A DNA stretch of 10,100 nucleotides, from the NCBI GenBank assembly GCA_023701165.1, contig JAMPXL010000013.1:1-10100 (forward strand), in the 5' to 3' direction. Under the pieces are notes generated by a model. It searched no databases. It worked only from the letters and a program-made list of their open reading frames with translations, and was not told the origin of the DNA. Made by a program: the position numbers and the translations under genes. Positions 6,624-10,100 of this stretch are shown here, piece after piece. This stretch comes from Geothrix sp. (GTDB lineage Bacteria > Acidobacteriota > Holophagae > Holophagales > Holophagaceae). How positions within the stretch are numbered: the stretch's first letter is position 1; every line of letters starts with the position of its first letter.

Positions 6624-7289
6624 ATGGGCGAGGCAATTCGGATATGGGTGGACGATCGAGAGAGTCGATCATCCGGTATTGCCGGGAAGCTGCAGAAGAT
6701 GGAAACCCTATCGGTCGTGGTGAAGCGGCTTCGGACTGGGGATTACCTGATCGAGGGGAAGGTGGTCCTGGAACGGAAGCGTGTGCGGGATTTCCTGGAA
6801 AGCCTCAAAGAGGGGCGCTTGTTCGCGCAGGCAAGTCGGCTTGCGGCCCAGCCCATGAGGGCCTTCCTGATTCTCGAGGGGCCCGCTCAGGAGTGGCGGT
6901 CGGCAGGGGTGACGCGAGAGGGAATCCAGGGGGCGATGACGATGTTGTCGGTCGCCTTCGGTATTCCCGTGCTCCGGTCCCAGTCCGAGGAGGAGAGCCT
7001 GAAGCTGCTGCTCATGACCGCCCGCCAGCTTCAGGCCCAAGCCAGGCCCCCTGTGCGGAAACCGGTTCGCCGCATGCGGGGGAAGCGGGCTTGGCAGATC
7101 CAAATCCTGGCGGGGATCCCGAAGGTGGGCCCCATCCGAGCCCAGCGGATGCTGGACCAGTTCGGTACCATCGAAGCCATCGTCACGGCCACGCCCGAGG
7201 ATCTGGCTGAAGTGGATGGCATTGGACCACGGACGGCCCAGCACATCCACTGGGCCGTCCACGAGTCACAGGAAGCGTACCGCGCTTGA
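6624..7289 (+). CDS. Standalone ERCC4/XPF-type nuclease with helix-hairpin-helix tail
   Basis: This 221-residue protein combines an XPF/MUS81/Hef-type nuclease domain with a tandem helix-hairpin-helix. Catalytic motifs are present in order: VDDRES at 9-14, TGDYLI at 38-43 and VVLERKRVRDFLESL at 47-61, giving the GDXnERKX3D signature with Asp40, Glu50, Arg51, Lys52 and Asp56. A conserved FLILEG strand is at 81-86. The (HhH)2 region spans about 163-208 with hairpins IPKVGP (165-170) and VDGIGP (197-202). By family knowledge it should cut branched or flapped DNA with a divalent metal, as the C-terminal half of archaeal Hef does. No helicase part is attached or adjacent. GC is lower than the neighbours (33 and 36 of 60 in two lines counted) and codons such as CGA, AGT, TCA and CTA appear early. 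AGGAG at 6613-6617 fixes the start. Transfer from another lineage is inferred. Confidence 0.92.
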   Translation: MGEAIRIWVDDRESRSSGIAGKLQKMETLSVVVKRLRTGDYLIEGKVVLERKRVRDFLESLKEGRLFAQASRLAAQPMRAFLILEGPAQEWRSAGVTREGIQGAMTMLSVAFGIPVLRSQSEEESLKLLLMTARQLQAQARPPVRKPVRRMRGKRAWQIQILAGIPKVGPIRAQRMLDQFGTIEAIVTATPEDLAEVDGIGPRTAQHIHWAVHESQEAYRA

Positions 7290-7304
7290 TTTTTATTTCT
7301 TTTC
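7273..7304 (+). terminator. Weak stem plus T-run ending the nuclease gene
   Basis: AAGCG (7273-7277) pairs with CGCTT (7283-7287) with an extra T-G wobble inside, overlapping the stop codon, and TTTTTATTTCTTTT follows at 7290-7303. The T-run is the longest in the window; the stem is short, so strength is uncertain. Confidence 0.45.
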
Positions 7305-7305
7305 A

Positions 7306-7341
7306 TACTCGGAACGCGCAGCGTTCCGAGCCGGCCCGTCA
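7306..7341 (+). repeat. ACTCG-palindrome-CGAGCCG element, copy B
   Basis: CTCGGAACGC (7308-7317), loop GCA, GCGTTCCGAG (7321-7330) form a perfect 10-bp stem. The flanks are ATA on the left and CCGGCCCGTCA on the right, the last three bases being the TGA stop of the minus-strand GTPase gene. Like copy A it sits just past the 3' end of a minus-strand gene. No T-run follows in the minus-strand direction. Confidence 0.6.
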
Positions 7342-8658
7342 CAGCCCCAGCACCCTCCTCACCTCCCCCTCAAGCACGCCCTCCCGGATCTCCGCCAGGT
7401 CGTAGCGGGCGCGGGTCATGGGCTTGGTGACCTTGAGGATGCGGGTGAGGTCGATGGGGGTGCCGCTGAGGACCACGTCGCAGGGGGTGGCCTCGATGGT
7501 GGCGGCGAGGTCCTGCACCTGCTGGTCGCCGTAGCCCATGGCGGGCAGGATGCCCTTCGCGTTGGGGTATTTCCGGTAGGTCGCCGCGATGGAAGCCACG
7601 GCGTAGGGCGTGGGATCCACGATCTCGTGGGCCCCCGCCGCCTTGGCGGCCACCACGCCGGCGCCGTAGGACATGGAGCCGTGGGTCAGCGTCGGGCCAT
7701 CCTCGATGACCAGGGCGCGCTTGCCCTTCACCAGCTCGGGCCGGTCGCAGGTGACGGGGCTGTTGGCGCGGATGACGCGGGCCTTCGGGTTCACGGCCGC
7801 GGCGTTCTGTTCTATGGCGGCGATGTCCGCCTCCTTCGCGCTGTCGCACTTGTTGATGAGGATGATGTCGGCCATGCGGAAGTTGGCCTCGCCCGGGTGG
7901 TAGGCCATCTCGTGGCCCGAGCGCAGGGGATCGGCGATGCAGAGGTGCAGGTCGCTCTGGTAGAAGGGCAGGTCGTTGTTGCCGCCGTCCCAGAGGATGA
8001 CGTCCGCCTCCTGTTCGGCGCTGCGGATGATCTGCTCGTAGTCCACGCCGGCGTAGACGACGAAGCCGTTGTCGATGTGGGGTTCGTATTCCTCGCGCTC
8101 CTCGATGGTGCACTCGTGCTTGTCCAGGTCGCCGTAGTCCGCGAAGCGCTGGCAGGCCTGCTTGGCCAGGTCGCCGTAGGGCATGGGATGGCGGATGGCG
8201 ACGACCTTCTTGCCGAGCTTCTTGAGGATGTTGCTGATGTAGCGGGTGGTCTGGCTCTTGCCGGCGCCGGTGCGCACCGCTGTGATGCCGATGACGGGCT
8301 TGCTGGACCGGATCATGGTCTTGTCCGCCCCCAGCAGCTCGAAGTCCACTCCGTGGGCGATGCAGAGGCTCGCCAGGTGCATGACCGTGGCGTGAGTGAC
8401 ATCGGAATACGAGAACACCGCCACATCGGGCTTCTCGCGCTGGATCAGGCCCACCAGCTCGGCTTCGTCGAGGATGGGGATGCCCTGGGGGTACAGCTTC
8501 CCGGCGAGCACCGCCGGGTAGCGGCGGCCCGCGATGTCGGGGATCTGGGTGGCGGTGAAGGCCACCACCTGGAAATCCGGATTGTCCCGGTAGACGGTAT
8601 TGAAGTTGTGGAAGTCGCGTCCGGCGGCTCCCAGGATGATCACGCGCCGTGTCGCCAT
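7339..8658 (-). CDS. COG2403-type P-loop GTPase (cyclic 2,3-diphosphoglycerate synthetase-like)
   Basis: This 439-residue cytosolic protein has an N-terminal Rossmann-like region (VIILGAAGRDFHNFNTVYRD, 6-25) and a central P-loop domain with Walker A GITAVRTGAGKSQTTR at 124-139. A Walker B-like ILWDGGNND lies at 221-229. ILINKCDSAKEAD at 266-278 resembles an NKxD guanine-specificity motif. Proteins like this are usually annotated as predicted GTPase or as cyclic 2,3-diphosphoglycerate synthetase, after the archaeal enzyme that makes the thermoprotectant cDPG. Whether this bacterial copy makes cDPG is unknown and I would not assume it. The start MATRR at 8658 is chosen over a frame that continues to 8784 because similarity begins there, AAAGG (8668-8672) lies 9 bases upstream, and the extra 42 residues look like noncoding translation. 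The gene stands alone, divergent from the DUF748 gene. Confidence 0.87.
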   Translation of the reverse strand: MATRRVIILGAAGRDFHNFNTVYRDNPDFQVVAFTATQIPDIAGRRYPAVLAGKLYPQGIPILDEAELVGLIQREKPDVAVFSYSDVTHATVMHLASLCIAHGVDFELLGADKTMIRSSKPVIGITAVRTGAGKSQTTRYISNILKKLGKKVVAIRHPMPYGDLAKQACQRFADYGDLDKHECTIEEREEYEPHIDNGFVVYAGVDYEQIIRSAEQEADVILWDGGNNDLPFYQSDLHLCIADPLRSGHEMAYHPGEANFRMADIILINKCDSAKEADIAAIEQNAAAVNPKARVIRANSPVTCDRPELVKGKRALVIEDGPTLTHGSMSYGAGVVAAKAAGAHEIVDPTPYAVASIAATYRKYPNAKGILPAMGYGDQQVQDLAATIEATPCDVVLSGTPIDLTRILKVTKPMTRARYDLAEIREGVLEGEVRRVLGL

Positions 8659-8667
8659 GACACATAA

Positions 8668-8672
8668 CCTTT
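8668..8672 (-). promoter_or_regulatory. Ribosome binding site of the COG2403 gene
   Basis: AAAGG on the minus strand, 9 bases before ATG 8658. It supports this start over the longer open frame that begins at 8784. Confidence 0.5.
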
Positions 8673-8775
8673 CGGTCCAGCGGTGCGCCGACACGCTCGG
8701 GGTTGGCAGTCCTGACGGCACCGCGACCCAGGGAGGATAGCCCTCCCGGATGTGCCTTGAGAACAGGCTTGTGGC

Positions 8776-8806
8776 TTGAATCACACCGCCCGGGAGGGTC
8801 TATGCT
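8776..8806 (+). promoter_or_regulatory. Candidate promoter of the DUF748 gene, near-leaderless
   Basis: TTGAAT (8776-8781) and TATGCT (8801-8806) are separated by 19 bases and resemble -35 and -10 boxes. TATGCT ends 6 bases before ATG 8813, so the message would begin at the start codon and the GGAGGG at 8793-8798 would lie inside the promoter spacer, not in the RNA. Confidence 0.4.
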
Positions 8807-8812
8807 TCTTCC

Positions 8813-10100
8813 ATGCCCATCCCCGCCTCCCTCTCGGCCTTTCTCCGCCGGTGGCGCCGCCCGATCCTTGGGCTGTTGGGAATCTACGGCCTCTGGCTCC
8901 TGGCGGGGTTCCTGCTGATCCCGGCCCTGGTGAAGCCGCGCCTGGAGCGGCAGGCCTCGGCGGTTCTGAATCGCCCTGTCACCGCGGCGAAGCTGCGGTT
9001 CAACCCCTTCACCTTCGGCGCCACCCTGGAGGGCCTCCAGGTGGCCGAGCGCGGCGGCGGGGAGTGGATCACCCTCCGGCGCCTCTACGTGAATCCCGAT
9101 GTCCTGCGCCTTCTGCGCCACACCGTGGGCTTTTCCGCCATCGAGGTGGACGGGCTCACCGTCCGGGCCGTGCTGGGGCCGGATGGCCGCCTCAACTTCC
9201 AGGATCTGCTGGAGGGCGAGCCGGAGCAGGCGGAGGCCGCGGCGGCACCCTCCACCTGGATCCTCGATGTGCGGCGGTTCCAGATGCGGGAGGGCCGCGT
9301 GGCGTTCACCGACCGTTCCGCCGCGGCGCCCTTCCAGACGGTGCTGGGGCCCATCGCCTTCACCCTGGAGGGCCTGCGCACGGAGGTGGGCCACCGCAGC
9401 GGGGTGCGGCTGGAGGCCTGGACGGAGGCGAGGGAGCACCTGGTCTGGCAGGGGGACCTGGGCTTCCAGCCCTTCGCCTCCAAGGGCAGCCTGCGGGTGG
9501 AGAACCTCTCCCTTCCCAAGTACCGCCCCTACGAGCAGGAGCAGGTGTCCAGCGAGATCCGCAGCGGCACGGGCGCCCTCCGGGCCCAGTACCGGTTCGA
9601 GTGGTCGAAGGCGCGCCACGTCGTGGAACTGTCCGGCCTGGAGCTCAGCCTGAAGGATGTGAAGATCGCCGAGCGGGGCGTGGCTGAAGCGGCCATCGAA
9701 CTCCCCAGCCTGGAGGTCCGCGACGGCAAGGCCGATCTGCTGGCGCCCTCCGTGGAACTGGGCTCCGTCACCGCGGACCAGGGTGTGCTGCGCGTCCAGG
9801 CCGCCAAGGACGGCGGGCTGAACCTGGTGCGCCTCCTGGCGCCGCCCAAGCCCAAGGAGAAGCAGGCGGACGAGAAGCCCCTCCAGCTCCTGATCCGCCA
9901 GCTGGCCCTGCGGGGCTTCCGGGTGGACTGGGAGGACCTGGGTCCCGCGCGCCCCGTGAAGGTGGAGGCCACGGACCTGAACCTGCGCCTGGCGGATCTC
10001 TCCCTGGATCCCCTGGCCGCCGCGAAGCTGGCCCTGGACCTGAAGCTGGGCGCGGGATCGCTGAAGGCCGAGGGGAGCCTGTCGCCCCTCAGGGCCGCGG
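8813..10100 (+). CDS. DUF748/AsmA-like envelope protein (3' end outside window)
   Basis: The frame stays open from ATG 8813 to the right edge, 429 codons, so the gene is partial. After a basic N terminus (LRRWRRP, 11-17) there is one hydrophobic helix at about 18-40, GLLGIYGLWLLAGFLLIPAL at 20-39, and no further membrane segment. The rest fits the DUF748 pattern: LNRPVTAAKLRFNPFTFGAT at 52-71, LEGLQVAE at 72-79, an aliphatic repeat of short strands, and GRLNFQDLL at 125-133. Members of this AsmA/TamB-like group are anchored in the inner membrane and project a long beta-rich groove into the periplasm, with suggested roles in lipid movement or outer-membrane upkeep; the role here is inference. 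The nearest purine-rich site, GGAGGG at 8793-8798, is 14 bases upstream, long for a ribosome site. A TATGCT box 6 bases before the ATG fits a leaderless start better. Confidence 0.88.
   Translation, partial: MPIPASLSAFLRRWRRPILGLLGIYGLWLLAGFLLIPALVKPRLERQASAVLNRPVTAAKLRFNPFTFGATLEGLQVAERGGGEWITLRRLYVNPDVLRLLRHTVGFSAIEVDGLTVRAVLGPDGRLNFQDLLEGEPEQAEAAAAPSTWILDVRRFQMREGRVAFTDRSAAAPFQTVLGPIAFTLEGLRTEVGHRSGVRLEAWTEAREHLVWQGDLGFQPFASKGSLRVENLSLPKYRPYEQEQVSSEIRSGTGALRAQYRFEWSKARHVVELSGLELSLKDVKIAERGVAEAAIELPSLEVRDGKADLLAPSVELGSVTADQGVLRVQAAKDGGLNLVRLLAPPKPKEKQADEKPLQLLIRQLALRGFRVDWEDLGPARPVKVEATDLNLRLADLSLDPLAAAKLALDLKLGAGSLKAEGSLSPLRAA

Noticed and set aside
6624..7289. Nuclease as part of a known anti-phage defence operon
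   Set aside because: It stands alone between convergent and divergent metabolic genes, with no helicase, methylase, sensor or toxin partner in the window.
7216..8667. 483-codon plus-strand frame antisense to the COG2403 gene
   Set aside because: It starts inside the nuclease gene in another frame, is Val/Asp/His-rich without motifs, and lies opposite a full-length P-loop protein.
7370..9619. 749-codon minus-strand frame crossing the divergent COG2403 and DUF748 starts
   Set aside because: It is Arg/Pro/Gly-rich, spans a promoter region, and is out of frame with both real genes.

Overview
The window is about 10.1 kb of very GC-rich bacterial chromosome, with most genes strongly G/C-biased at third codon positions. 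It holds eight protein genes, one of them cut by the right edge. I see no rRNA, tRNA, CRISPR array, transposase or phage structural gene. The gene set is ordinary housekeeping and accessory metabolism of a free-living bacterium. The overall look (high GC, an APC permease with an extended loop, a COG2403 GTPase, a DUF748 protein, environmental-type intergenic repeats) would suit an Acidobacteriota/Holophagae-like or other environmental lineage, but this is a low-confidence guess without a database search.

Layout, left to right. Bases 1-94 are a hairpin-rich intergenic stretch. On the minus strand, 4484 down to 95 carries an APC-superfamily amino-acid permease, then a DUF1624 (HGSNAT-like) membrane acyltransferase, then a CNNM/CorC-type CBS-domain membrane protein. 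The last two are 13 bp apart and probably cotranscribed; a 29-bp perfect hairpin separates the permease from them. Facing away from the permease is a ComF-family phosphoribosyltransferase (plus, 4597-5301). It converges on an Old Yellow Enzyme of the YqjM type (minus, 5464-6558), with a 162-bp gap holding an interrupted inverted repeat. Divergent from the flavoenzyme is a small standalone ERCC4/XPF-type nuclease with a helix-hairpin-helix tail (plus, 6624-7289), which has lower GC and different codon use from its neighbours. It converges on a COG2403-type P-loop GTPase, often named cyclic 2,3-diphosphoglycerate synthetase (minus, 7339-8658). Last, divergent from that, a DUF748/AsmA-like envelope protein starts at 8813 and leaves the window.

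The genes do not form one pathway. The strongest unexplained signals are intergenic. (1) Three short elements (59-90, 7306-7341 and, inverted, 6563-6603) share outer ends of the form ACTCG...CGAGCCG but have different, perfectly self-complementary inner stems, the covariation pattern of a dispersed structured element. (2) Two inverted repeats (2877-2947 and 5314-5457) have arms built from tandem 7- or 8-base units. (3) The XPF-like nuclease looks like an acquired gene. Two genes also have TANNNT boxes 5-6 bases before the start codon, which suggests leaderless transcripts.
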